From positions 1-43,504 of the forward strand of contig CAKZHP010000126.1 in assembly GCA_936924635.1 (NCBI GenBank): a DNA stretch of 43,504 bases. The letters run 5' to 3'. Below are positions 8,004 through 15,274 of this stretch, one piece after another (within the stretch, counting starts at the first letter, position 1; each line of letters opens with the position of its first letter). The DNA is from an uncultured Propionibacteriaceae bacterium. Lineage in GTDB: Bacteria; Actinomycetota; Actinomycetes; Propionibacteriales; Propionibacteriaceae. The notes under the pieces are model-generated. The model worked only from the letters and a program-made list of their open reading frames with translations. It searched no databases and was not told the origin of the DNA. The position numbers were made by a program, and so were the translations under genes.

Positions 8004-8080
8004 CCTGCACAAGCGGTGCGAACGCATGCGCTGGTCCTCCGTGGAGCGACCTGTGCCGCCATGCGCACCGGTTGTGCAGG
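8004..8080. repeat. 77-bp palindromic repeat, copy 3
   Basis: Left arm 8004-8020 (one mismatch to the ideal palindrome), right arm 8064-8080 (perfect). The inner hairpin is CTCC-gt-GGAG, again a different sequence with preserved pairing. A flanking block (about 8081-8120) resembles the one after copy 2. The 417-bp gap 7843-8259 consists almost wholly of this family and the tandem hairpin repeat that follows; no gene is evident in it. Confidence 0.9.
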
Positions 8081-8152
8081 TTCCGTCGGCCATGCCGGGG
8101 CGAGGTGGGGAGGAAGGCTGACGGCAGGGATGCCCCGTCAGGTCTCGCTGGC

Positions 8153-8270
8153 GCTCGACCAGCGGGGTCTGGACGCCCATCCCCTTCGTTCTCAGGGGGT
8201 GGTTGCTCAACCAGCGGCGTCTCGACGCCTATCCCCTTCGTTCCTCGGGGGATGGTTGCTCAACCAGCGG
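8153..8270. repeat. tandem hairpin repeat with GCTCRACCAGCGG motif
   Basis: The motif gctc(g/a)accagcgg recurs at 8153, 8205 and 8258 with spacing 52 and 53 bp. Between occurrences lies a stem-loop built as (C)ATCCCC - TTCGTTCTC/TTCGTTCCTC - GGGG(A/G)T. The last unit overlaps the 3' end of the MFS gene and provides its stop codon (8260-8262). A related single unit sits at 35338-35418 with a different but still complementary stem. Confidence 0.85.
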
Positions 8271-9417
8271 CAGGACGCTCCCCGGCGCGCATCACCCCGG
8301 CGCCCAGAGCGACCAGGGCGACGAAGGCAGCCGGGGCCAGCATGGTGCGCTGCACGCCGACGCTGTGCATGAGCCACCCGATGACGGCGGGCCCGGCGAG
8401 GATCGAGGTGTACCCGAACGACACCGCCACGGCCAGCCCGCGTGGGCCGGCGAGGTAGCCGGCGGCGGCGTACACCTGCGGTGCGATGATGCCGATGCCC
8501 GCGCCCACGAGCGCCCAGCCCAGCAGCACCAGCGGCAGGGATGACAGCAGCGCGCCCGCCAGGAAACCTGCGGCGGCGACCAGTGCCCCCGCCCGCACCA
8601 CCCACACCCGGCCCACGCGGGCCACGACCGTGTCGCCCACGAGCCGGATCAGCATCATCGCCCCGGTCGCCATGGTGACGCCGAGGGCGCCGACACCGGG
8701 GGAGACCCCGGTGACGTCGACGACGTGGATCGCCGACCAGTCGATCGCGGTGCCCTCCGCGAGGCCGAAGCCCATGGCCATCAGCCCGAGCAGGTACGCG
8801 GCGCGCGGGACGCGTACGCGTGCTCCCGAGGCGTCGACGTGCGGCTCCACCGCCACGTCAGGCACGATCCGCCAGAGGGCTCCCAGGGTCAGCAGGGTCA
8901 CCACTGCCATCGCCACCTGCGACGGCAGCACCAGCCTCGGGCCGGGCCAGAACCGGGAGGCGAGCAGCACGATGCCCGACCCGATGAGCTGGCCCAGCGA
9001 CCAGGTCGCGTGGATGCGGCTCATCACCGGGAACGGACGCGCCTTCTCGATCTCGACCGCCAGCGCGTTCATCGCCACGTCGAGGAAGCCGTTGGCGAGG
9101 CCCAGGGTCACCACGGCGACGAGCATGCCCGCGTACGAGGAGGTCAGACCCAGCAGCGACGACCCGACCGCCAGCAGCGGCACCGACCCGAGGCACGCCC
9201 GGCGCAACCCGATCCGCTCGGTGAGCCGCCCCGCGACCTGCTGCCCGAGGATCGCCCCCACCCCCAGCGCCAGCAACGCGATGGTGATGGCACGCTCTCG
9301 AAGGCCGTACGCCTCGCGCAGCGCCGGGAGCGCAGCCGCGTAGCACCCGAGCGTGGCGCCGTTCACGGCGAACAGGCCGCAGACGGCGAGCAGCGCGGGC
9401 CTGCCCGACAACCTCAC
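8260..9417 (-). CDS. MFS transporter
   Basis: A 385-residue polytopic protein with about 12 hydrophobic segments and the MFS motif between helices 2 and 3 (GQQVAGRLTERIGLRRA, about residues 58-74; the usual G-x-L-a-D-r-x-G-r-r form). The second half repeats the layout around GDTVVARVGRVWVVR. It resembles drug/sugar efflux-type MFS proteins of the YbjJ kind, but substrate cannot be assigned. The GTG at 9417 overlaps the TGA of the upstream tetR gene, forming a two-gene operon where the repressor probably controls its own transporter. The stop codon and last residues fall inside a hairpin repeat unit, so the C-terminus may have been reshaped by insertion of that repeat. Confidence 0.9.
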   Translation of the reverse strand: MRLSGRPALLAVCGLFAVNGATLGCYAAALPALREAYGLRERAITIALLALGVGAILGQQVAGRLTERIGLRRACLGSVPLLAVGSSLLGLTSSYAGMLVAVVTLGLANGFLDVAMNALAVEIEKARPFPVMSRIHATWSLGQLIGSGIVLLASRFWPGPRLVLPSQVAMAVVTLLTLGALWRIVPDVAVEPHVDASGARVRVPRAAYLLGLMAMGFGLAEGTAIDWSAIHVVDVTGVSPGVGALGVTMATGAMMLIRLVGDTVVARVGRVWVVRAGALVAAAGFLAGALLSSLPLVLLGWALVGAGIGIIAPQVYAAAGYLAGPRGLAVAVSFGYTSILAGPAVIGWLMHSVGVQRTMLAPAAFVALVALGAGVMRAGERPAAG

Positions 9418-10079
9418 CGGGCTGCGTCGAGAGGGCCGCCCTCGTCGGAGAGGCGGAAGTCCTTCTCAAGGCTGTGCATCCCGTTCCAGGCCAGGTTCAT
9501 CACGTGCGTGGCGACTTCTCGCTTGGGCACCTGCGGGTTGTCGAGCCACCACTGCGCCGTCATGGAGACCAGGCCGGTGAGCGCCTGGGCGTACAGGGGA
9601 GCGGCGCGGGGGTCCAGCCCCCGGTCGCTGAAGACGGCCCCGAGCACCCCCTCCACGCGCACGACGACGTCGTTGAGGATGCTGGCGTACGACCCTCCGG
9701 AGGGGCCCGAGGAGTCACGGACCAGGATGCGGAACCCCTCGGGGCTGCTCTCGATGTAGTCCAGCAATGCCATCGTGCTCCGCTCGAGGAGGCGTCGGGA
9801 GCCGACCTGGGGGGTCGTGATCGCTTGGCGGATCGCGGAGTGCAGAGCCTGCACCTCGCGGTCGACCACCACGGCGTACAGGCCCTCCTTGCCGCCGAAG
9901 TGCTCGTACACGACGGGCTTGCTGACCTCGGCCCGCGCGGCGATGTCCTCCACGCTGGTGCCGTCGAACCCCCGCTCGGCGAACGCGGAACGCGCCACCT
10001 CGACCAGCTGGTCTCGGCGCTGGGCGCTGCTCATGCGCACCCGGCCGCGCCGCGCGCGCGTCACCTCGGGGTTCGGCAC
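9414..10079 (-). CDS. TetR/AcrR family transcriptional regulator
   Basis: One-component repressor with an N-terminal helix-turn-helix and a C-terminal ligand-binding domain. The DNA-binding part is clear: LVEVARSAFAERGFDGTSVEDIAARAEVSKPVVYEHFGGKEGLYAVVV. The start is ambiguous: GTG at 10079 gives 221 residues with an Arg-rich N-terminal arm; ATG at 10034 (MSSAQRRD) gives 206 and matches where the domain usually starts. Its stop overlaps the start of the MFS gene (GTGA), the usual layout of a TetR-controlled efflux operon. The divergently transcribed aminotransferase begins 168 bp away, so an operator in that gap could affect both. Confidence 0.9.
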   Translation of the reverse strand: MPNPEVTRARRGRVRMSSAQRRDQLVEVARSAFAERGFDGTSVEDIAARAEVSKPVVYEHFGGKEGLYAVVVDREVQALHSAIRQAITTPQVGSRRLLERSTMALLDYIESSPEGFRILVRDSSGPSGGSYASILNDVVVRVEGVLGAVFSDRGLDPRAAPLYAQALTGLVSMTAQWWLDNPQVPKREVATHVMNLAWNGMHSLEKDFRLSDEGGPLDAAR

Positions 10080-10207
10080 CGGGACAGTCTGTCGCGACCC
10101 GGGCGCGGTCGCCAGCCATTCGACTCGACGGCGTGGCCGCACGCGTCACCCCGGGGAGTCGGCGTCTCTGCCTGAGATCGGCGGGGAGCACGACCAGCAC
10201 CTGCACC

Positions 10208-10213
10208 TAGGAT
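10208..10213 (+). promoter_or_regulatory. candidate -10 box of aminotransferase gene
   Basis: TAGGAT is a good actinobacterial -10 hexamer. It lies 33 bp before the ATG at 10247, and an SD-like gagagg follows (10232-10237). No convincing -35 is visible. Confidence 0.4.
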
Positions 10214-10246
10214 GCTGGCGAACCCACGTCTGAGAGGTCCTCTCCC

Positions 10247-11443
10247 ATGTCCTTGTTCTCCGGCATCGAGCAGGCACCGGCCGACCCGATCCTCGGCCTC
10301 ACCGAGGCGTACAACGCCGACACCCGCCCCGAGAAGGTCAACCTGGGTGTGGGTGTGTACCTCGACGAGTCCGGCAAGATCCCGCTGCTCGAGTGCGTGC
10401 GCAAGGCCGAGCAGGCGCTCGCCGCCGACCCGAAGCCGCGTGGCTACCTGCCGATCGACGGCATGCCTGCCTACAACGCGGCAGTCAAGGAACTGGTCTT
10501 CGGCGCCGGCTCCCAGGTGCTGGCCGAGGGGCGAGTGGTGACCGCACAGGCGCTGGGCGGCACCGGCGGCCTGCGGATCGGCGCGGGTCTGCTGTCACTC
10601 ATCGACCCGTCCGCGCAGGTGCTGGTGTCCGACCCGTCGTGGGAGAACCACAAGGCCCTGTTCGCGCGGGCCGGGTTCGAGGTCGGGACGTACCGCTACT
10701 ACGACGCCGCCACCCGCAGCGTCGACGTCGACGGGATGGTCGCCGACCTCGAGGCCGCCGCCCCGGGCACCGTCGTGGTGCTGCACGCGCGCTGCCACAA
10801 CCCCACGGGCTACGAGCTGCAGCCGGCCGACTGGGACCGGGTCGTCGAGGTGGTCAAGGCCAAGCGGCTGACCCCGTTTCTCGACATGGCCTACCAGGGT
10901 TTCGCCGAGGGCATCACCGAGGACGCGTACGTGGTGAGCAAGCTCCTCGACGCCGGCCTCACCTTCCTGCTGGCGACGTCGTTCTCGAAGTCCTTCTCCC
11001 TGTACGGGGAGCGGGTCGGCGGGTTCTCCGCGGTCTGCGCCGACGCCGCGGAGGCCAAGCGTGTGCAGTCCCAGGTGAAGGTGCTGATCCGCACGCTCTA
11101 CTCCAACCCGCCCACGCACGGCGCCGCGATCGTCACCCACGTGCTGGGAGACCCGGCGCTGCGAGCCCAGTGGGAGTCGGAGCTGGGCGCGATGCGCGAC
11201 CGGATCAAGGCGATGCGTACGGGCCTCGTGGACGGACTCAAGGCCGCCGGCGTCACCCAGGACATGAGCTTCATCACCGACCAGGTCGGCATGTTCAGCT
11301 ACTCCGGGCTCACGAAGGAGCAGATGGTGCGCCTGCGCGAGGAGTTCGGCGTGTACGGCACCGACACCGGCCGCCTCTGCGTCGCCGCCCTCAACACCGG
11401 CAACCTCGCGTACGTGTCGGAGTCGATCGCCAAGGTGATCTGA
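10247..11443 (+). CDS. aromatic/aspartate aminotransferase (class I, PLP-dependent)
   Basis: A 398-residue fold-type I aminotransferase close to the AspC/TyrB (I-alpha) group: N-terminal NLGVGVYLDESGKIPLL, GGTGGLR for the cofactor phosphate, HNPTG (184-188, the Asn that contacts PLP O3'), DMAYQGF, and the Schiff-base lysine Lys248 in SFSKSF followed by Arg256 in GERVGG. The family transfers amino groups between aspartate or aromatic amino acids and 2-oxoglutarate; aspartate versus tyrosine/phenylalanine preference cannot be told from these motifs. Many actinomycetes use other subgroups for aspartate, so this I-alpha-type enzyme is more likely the aromatic one (inference). The gene ends with a small duplication of its own stop region. 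It appears monocistronic. Confidence 0.92.
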   Translation: MSLFSGIEQAPADPILGLTEAYNADTRPEKVNLGVGVYLDESGKIPLLECVRKAEQALAADPKPRGYLPIDGMPAYNAAVKELVFGAGSQVLAEGRVVTAQALGGTGGLRIGAGLLSLIDPSAQVLVSDPSWENHKALFARAGFEVGTYRYYDAATRSVDVDGMVADLEAAAPGTVVVLHARCHNPTGYELQPADWDRVVEVVKAKRLTPFLDMAYQGFAEGITEDAYVVSKLLDAGLTFLLATSFSKSFSLYGERVGGFSAVCADAAEAKRVQSQVKVLIRTLYSNPPTHGAAIVTHVLGDPALRAQWESELGAMRDRIKAMRTGLVDGLKAAGVTQDMSFITDQVGMFSYSGLTKEQMVRLREEFGVYGTDTGRLCVAALNTGNLAYVSESIAKVI

Positions 11444-11476
11444 CAGGTGATCTGACACGGGTGCAACGACGCCCGC

Positions 11477-11497
11477 GGGCCCCGTACCATGGGGCCC
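11477..11497 (+). terminator. hairpin between aminotransferase and tRNA-Gln
   Basis: Perfect 7-bp inverted repeat GGGCCCC / GGGGCCC around a 7-nt loop, 34 bp after the aminotransferase stop and 5 bp before the tRNA. It has no T-tract. The loop contains TACCAT (11485-11490), which is also positioned to be a -10 for the tRNA, so hairpin and promoter may be the same DNA. Confidence 0.5.
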
Positions 11498-11502
11498 ACC
11501 AC

Positions 11503-11582
11503 TCCTCGGTTGGTCTGCCGGCAGGGCCCGCCTGACTTTGAATCAGGATCAAGCGACGCAGGTTCGACTCCTGCCCGGGGAA
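11503..11582 (+). tRNA. tRNA-Gln (anticodon UUG), unusual variable region
   Basis: The acceptor stem pairs TCCTCGG (11503-11509) with CCGGGGA (11575-11581), with one T-G wobble; discriminator A. The anticodon arm CCTGA-CTTTGAA-TCAGG (11531-11547) gives anticodon TTG, i.e. glutamine. The T arm GCAGG-TTCGACT-CCTGC is perfect. The D stem is GGTC/GGCC. Two oddities: two bases rather than one between D and anticodon stems, and a variable region of 10 nt (11548-11557) instead of the usual 4-5, giving 80 nt in total. CCA is not encoded. Position upstream of glmU matches tRNA-Gln in other actinomycetes. Confidence 0.82.
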
Positions 11583-11698
11583 CTCAGCAGGGGAGGCGAC
11601 CCGCGGTCACCTCGCTTCATGAGAGAGCTCTCATCAGGTTTCTCAGGCGGGGCAGCGTCGCCGAGGGTGCGGCCGTCCCCCATGAGAAAGACCTTGCC

Positions 11699-12574
11699 GT
11701 GATCACGTTCCGCCGCCCGTCGAACCCACGTCCGGAGCCCGTCTGGGTGCAGCCTGGCCCCGCGTACGCCGGGCAACCCACTGCACCCCAGCGGTCGCGG
11801 ATGTTCACCGTGGTGAACACCTGGCGGCTGTGGCTCGGGCTGTCCGCGCTGCTGCTGCTGGTGCCGATCGCAGTGAAGGAACCGGGGGCGGCCCTGTGGC
11901 TGCTCGGGTGGGTGCCCGTGGTGACGGCCCTCTCCAGCCTCGTTCGGCGCAGCCCGCGCACCTGGTTCGGGACCACGTCGGTCACCGGGCGGGCTGTCCT
12001 GGTGTTCATCGGGATGGCGGTAGGCACGGTCGGGCTCATGGCTGTGCCCCCGGCTCCCGCTCCCGCCCAGGGCGTCCCGGCTGCGTCGACGCCGGCGGTG
12101 GCCACCTGGGCGAGCAGCACGACCGATGGTCACGCGCCCAGCTCGCCGACCCCGGTGCCGACGCCCACGCCGAGCGAGACGCCTTCGCCCGTTGCGACCC
12201 CACCGGCCAACCCCGTCGAGCAGCCCACGGCCGCCCCTGCCACGGCCATCCAGCCGGCGGCGGGGCTGACGGCTGCTCCCACCGCGCCAGCCGCACCGGC
12301 CACGACCGTCAAGCAGACGGCGGCTGCTCCGGCGACGCAGCAGGCGCCCGCGACGACGGTCAAGGCCCCCGCCACCACGCAGCAGGCGCCGGCAACCACG
12401 GCCAAGGCTCCCGCGACGACCGTCAAGGCTCCGGCCACGACGTCCAAGGCGGCCGGCCCGTTCAAGAACTGCACCGAGGCCAAGGCGGCGGGGGCGGCTC
12501 CGCTGTACCGCGGCCAGCCGGGGTACAAGCCCGAGCTCGACGGTGACGGTGACGGGGTCGCCTGCGAGAAGTAG
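11699..12574 (+). CDS. membrane protein with C-terminal excalibur calcium-binding domain
   Basis: The GTG at 11699 (preceded by gagaaag) gives a 291-residue protein; an upstream reading-frame extension would overlap the tRNA and is rejected. After a Pro-rich N-terminus come three membrane segments (about residues 40-58, 62-80 and 98-115). A long extracellular Ala/Pro/Thr linker of about 140 residues follows, including five tandem 7-residue units APATTxx. The last ~40 residues form an excalibur domain: N-C-T-E-A-K, YRGQPGY, then the EF-hand-like D-G-D-G-D-G-V-A-C-E ending, with the conserved Cys pair. Excalibur domains occur on actinobacterial surface proteins and nucleases; there is no nuclease domain here. 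Likely a cell-surface anchored Ca2+-binding protein; role unknown. Confidence 0.85.
   Translation: MITFRRPSNPRPEPVWVQPGPAYAGQPTAPQRSRMFTVVNTWRLWLGLSALLLLVPIAVKEPGAALWLLGWVPVVTALSSLVRRSPRTWFGTTSVTGRAVLVFIGMAVGTVGLMAVPPAPAPAQGVPAASTPAVATWASSTTDGHAPSSPTPVPTPTPSETPSPVATPPANPVEQPTAAPATAIQPAAGLTAAPTAPAAPATTVKQTAAAPATQQAPATTVKAPATTQQAPATTAKAPATTVKAPATTSKAAGPFKNCTEAKAAGAAPLYRGQPGYKPELDGDGDGVACEK
12344..12448 (+). repeat. five 21-bp tandem coding repeats (APATTxx)
   Basis: Five in-frame 21-bp units encode APATTVK, APATTQQ, APATTAK, APATTVK and APATTSK in the linker of the excalibur protein. Third codon positions vary more than the protein, so the array is selected as a low-complexity spacer or is old. 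Copy number may vary between strains. Confidence 0.8.
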
Positions 12575-12598
12575 GCCTGCTCGCGCAGCTGTGGCCGA

Positions 12599-12628
12599 AG
12601 CTGGCCCGGCCGGGTGGCCCGGGCAGCT
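12599..12628 (+). terminator. hairpin terminator candidate after excalibur gene
   Basis: AGCTG-g-CCCGG pairs with CCGGG-CAGCT around a 9-nt loop: a 10-bp GC-rich stem with one bulge, 25 bp after the stop. There is no T-tract, as is common in actinomycetes. Confidence 0.5.
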
Positions 12629-12725
12629 CTCGTGATCGCACGACGGCGACAGCCTTCGTGCGGATGCGGATAGGGTGGCTGCACCGGTCGCTACCCCGCC
12701 GCGGGCGATGAGAAGGAGCCAGGTC

Positions 12726-14168
12726 TTGGCCGAGCAGAACCCTGTGAAGGCGGTGGTCGTGCTCGCCGCTGGCGCAGGCACCCGCATGCGGTCGCGCCGG
12801 GCCAAGGTGCTCCACGAGGTGTGCGGTCGTTCTCTGCTCGCTCACGCCGTGCACGCCGCCGCCCATCTGGAGCCGGAGCACCTGGTCGTGGTGGTCGGGC
12901 ACCAGCGGGAGCAGGTCGCCGCTCATCTGTCGGAGATCGCCCCCTACGCACGCCAGGCGGTCCAGGACGAGCAGCGGGGCACCGGCCACGCGGTGCAGTG
13001 CGGGCTCGCCGACGTACCCGACGAGCAGGGAGAGGTCGTCGTCACGTACGGCGACGTGCCGCTGCTCACCGGCCAGACGCTCGCCGACCTGGTGGCCGAG
13101 CACAGGGCCAACCAGAACGTGCTCACGGTGCTCACCGCGGTGGTCGACAACCCTCGTGGCTACGGTCGCATCATCCGCTCGGGCGAAGCGGTGACGGCGA
13201 TCGTCGAGGAGAAGGACGCCACCGACGAGCAGCGCGCGATCCGCGAGATCAACTCCGGGATCTACGTCTTCGACGGCGCCGTGCTGCGCGCCGGGCTCGC
13301 GCAGCTGCGCAGCGACAACGCGCAGGGCGAGCTCTACCTGACCGACGTGCTGGCGTACGCGGTCGGGGCCGGCGCCAAGGTGGGCGCTCACCTGATCGCC
13401 GACACCTGGCAGACCGAGGGCGTCAACGACCGCGTCCAGCTCGCCGCCATGGCCGCAGAGCTGAACCGCCGGATCCTGGAGCGCTGGATGCGGGCCGGTG
13501 TGACGGTGCTCGACCCGGCCACCACGTGGGTGGAGGACACCGTCGACCTGGCCGAGGACGTCACGCTGCTGCCCAACACGCACCTGCGGGGCGCGACCTC
13601 GGTCGGCGCCGGCGCGACCATCGGCCCCGACACGATGCTCACCGACGTGGAGATCGGTGAGGACGCCGAGGTCACCCGGTGCCAGGGTTCGCTGTCGGTG
13701 ATCGGGGCGGGCGCCACCGTCGGGCCGTACTCCTATCTGCGCCCGGGCACCGAGCTCGGCGCGAAGGGCAAGATCGGCGGGTTCGTGGAGACGAAGAACG
13801 CCAAGATCGGCGACGGGGCGAAGGTGCCGCACCTCACCTACTGCGGCGACGCGGTGATCGGCGAGGGGGCGAACATCGGCGCCGGCACGATCTTCGCGAA
13901 CTACGACGGGGTCACCAAGAGCACCACGACCGTGGGCCGCCACTCGTTCGTCGGCTCGAACACCGTGCTCGTGGCTCCGGTCGAGATCGCCGACGGTGCG
14001 TACGTGGCCGCTGGCTCCGCGATCACCGAGCGCGTCGGCCCGGGAGCCCTGGGCATCGCTCGCAGCCGGCAGCGCACCATCGAGGGATGGGTGGCGTCCC
14101 GCCGGGCAGGGAGCAAGACCGAGCAGGCGGCCACCGACGCCGCTTCGACAGAGGGGGAGCAGGCGTGA
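12726..14168 (+). CDS. glmU: bifunctional UDP-GlcNAc pyrophosphorylase / GlcN-1-P acetyltransferase
   Basis: GlmU makes UDP-N-acetylglucosamine for peptidoglycan in two steps: acetylation of glucosamine-1-phosphate, then uridylyl transfer. The N-terminal nucleotidyltransferase domain has LAAGAGTRMRS (13-23) with the catalytic Arg, and QRGTGHAV for uridine binding. From about residue 255 the left-handed beta-helix begins, with many hexapeptide repeats (I-G-x-G-A-x style), ending in a charged tail. TTG at 12726 is preferred: it lies 8 bp after aaggag, whereas the in-frame ATG at 12708 sits on top of that SD. 480 residues is normal. The stop overlaps the prs start (GTGA), so prs is coupled. Confidence 0.96.
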   Translation: MAEQNPVKAVVVLAAGAGTRMRSRRAKVLHEVCGRSLLAHAVHAAAHLEPEHLVVVVGHQREQVAAHLSEIAPYARQAVQDEQRGTGHAVQCGLADVPDEQGEVVVTYGDVPLLTGQTLADLVAEHRANQNVLTVLTAVVDNPRGYGRIIRSGEAVTAIVEEKDATDEQRAIREINSGIYVFDGAVLRAGLAQLRSDNAQGELYLTDVLAYAVGAGAKVGAHLIADTWQTEGVNDRVQLAAMAAELNRRILERWMRAGVTVLDPATTWVEDTVDLAEDVTLLPNTHLRGATSVGAGATIGPDTMLTDVEIGEDAEVTRCQGSLSVIGAGATVGPYSYLRPGTELGAKGKIGGFVETKNAKIGDGAKVPHLTYCGDAVIGEGANIGAGTIFANYDGVTKSTTTVGRHSFVGSNTVLVAPVEIADGAYVAAGSAITERVGPGALGIARSRQRTIEGWVASRRAGSKTEQAATDAASTEGEQA

Positions 14169-15145
14169 GCGCGCTGACCAAGAAGGACCAGAAGCGGCTG
14201 ATGCTCTTCTCCGGCCGGTCGCACCCGGCACTCGCCAACGAGGTTGCCCAGATCCTCGGCGCCGACCTGGTTCCGATGCGCGCGGTGACGTACGCGAACT
14301 CGGAGATCTACGTGCGCTACGAGGAGTCCGTACGAGGCTCCGACGCCTTCGTGATCCAGTCGCACCCGGCGCCCATCAACGAGTGGATGATGGAGCAGCT
14401 GATCATGGTCGACGCGCTCAAGCGCGCCTCGGCCAAGCGGATCACCGTGGTGTCGCCGTTCTACCCGTACGCCCGCCAGGACAAGAAGCACGCCGGCCGC
14501 GAGCCGATCTCGGCGCGACTGATGGCTGACCTGTACGCCGCCGCTGGGGCCACCCGCATCATGTCGGTCGACCTCCACGCCTCGCAGATCCAGGGCTTCT
14601 TCAACGGCCCCGTCGACCACCTGCACGCGCTGCCGCTGCTGAGCGACTACGTGAGCCAGAAGTACGGCAACGAGGACATGGTGGTGGTCTCCCCGGACGC
14701 GGGCCGCGTGCGGATGGCCGACCAGTGGACCGACCGTCTCAACTGCCCGCTCGCGATCATCCACAAGCGCCGCGACCCGAACGTGGCCAACACGGTCGCC
14801 GTGCACGAGGTGGTGGGCACCGTCGAGGGCAAGGTCTGCCTGCTCGTCGACGACATGATCGACACCGCCGGCACCATCTGCCTGGCCGCCGACGCACTGA
14901 TGGCGCACGGCGCGAAGAAGGTGATCGCAGCCGCCACCCACCCGGTGCTGTCCGGCCCCGCGGCCGAGCGGCTGAACCGGTCGCCGTTCGAGGAGGTCAT
15001 CGTGACCAACACGCTGCCCCTCCCGCCAGGCGTCGACATCGACTGCCTCACGGTGCTCTCGATCGCGCCGCTGATCGCCAAGGCGATCAAGGCTGTGTTC
15101 CTGGAGAGCAGCGTCACATCCCTGATGGGCGACATCAGCGGCTGA
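14165..15145 (+). CDS. prs: ribose-phosphate pyrophosphokinase (PRPP synthetase)
   Basis: Transfers pyrophosphate from ATP to ribose-5-phosphate to make PRPP for nucleotide, His and Trp synthesis. The 326-residue class I enzyme has FSGRSHPALA at the N-terminus, the ATP/flexible-loop region FYPYARQDKKH (99-109), SVDLHA (134-139) with a Mg-binding His, SPDAGRVRMAD (176-186) and the PRPP-binding loop VDDMIDTAGT (228-237). The GTG overlaps the glmU stop. The glmU-prs pairing is conserved in actinomycetes and many firmicutes. A GC-rich hairpin (15161-15177) follows 15 bp after the stop and could terminate the operon or lie in the rplY promoter. Confidence 0.97.
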   Translation: MSALTKKDQKRLMLFSGRSHPALANEVAQILGADLVPMRAVTYANSEIYVRYEESVRGSDAFVIQSHPAPINEWMMEQLIMVDALKRASAKRITVVSPFYPYARQDKKHAGREPISARLMADLYAAAGATRIMSVDLHASQIQGFFNGPVDHLHALPLLSDYVSQKYGNEDMVVVSPDAGRVRMADQWTDRLNCPLAIIHKRRDPNVANTVAVHEVVGTVEGKVCLLVDDMIDTAGTICLAADALMAHGAKKVIAAATHPVLSGPAAERLNRSPFEEVIVTNTLPLPPGVDIDCLTVLSIAPLIAKAIKAVFLESSVTSLMGDISG

Positions 15146-15155
15146 CGCGCCCGAC

Positions 15156-15183
15156 TTTCCCCGGCCGCGTGGGCCGGTATACC
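15156..15183 (+). promoter_or_regulatory. candidate rplY promoter
   Basis: TATACC at 15178-15183 is a good -10; TTTCCC at 15156-15161 could be the -35 with 16-bp spacing. The spacer is itself an inverted repeat (CCGGCC-gcgtg-GGCCGG, 15161-15177). The resulting transcript would carry a leader of about 115 nt before the rplY ATG. Confidence 0.4.
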
Positions 15184-15199
15184 CTGCTGCGGTTACCTC

Positions 15200-15274
15200 G
15201 GCGAGGGAGGCTCTTGCGAGCCCCGTGATCGACCTGGTCCTCCTCGCCGGGCGCCCTCTGGGCAGTCGTTGCCC
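15200..15274 (+). ncRNA. structured 5' leader of rplY (possible cis-regulatory RNA)
   Basis: Several nested stems are visible. The outer stem is GGCGAGG (15200-15206) with CCTCGCC (15242-15248). Inside it, ggctc-ttgc-gagcc (15209-15222) forms a tight tetraloop hairpin. A separate hairpin GGGCA-gtcgt-TGCCC lies at 15260-15274. About 30 nt then lead to the rplY SD (gaggag at 15291-15296). Many ribosomal protein genes are autoregulated through such leaders, and L25 binds 5S rRNA, so binding of L25 to a 5S-like stem is a fair hypothesis. A simple attenuator is the alternative. Confidence 0.45.

Noticed and set aside
7853..8080. Possible CRISPR array (repeated units with spacers)
   Set aside because: Only two adjacent palindromes 151 bp apart, with homologous rather than unique spacer sequence, no cas genes, and a third copy 7 kb away.
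11503..11582. tRNA-Sec because of the long variable region
   Set aside because: The anticodon loop gives TTG, not TCA, and acceptor and T stems have the standard 7 + 5 pairs; the location upstream of glmU fits tRNA-Gln.
11489..11698. Extended N-terminus of the excalibur protein overlapping the tRNA
   Set aside because: The upstream reading frame translates tRNA sequence and lacks an SD; the GTG at 11699 gives a sensible N-terminus.
12130..12684. Val/Ala-rich antisense frame with a repeated VVAGA pattern
   Set aside because: The periodicity simply mirrors the 21-bp APATTxx coding repeats on the plus strand; it is not a separate beta-repeat protein.
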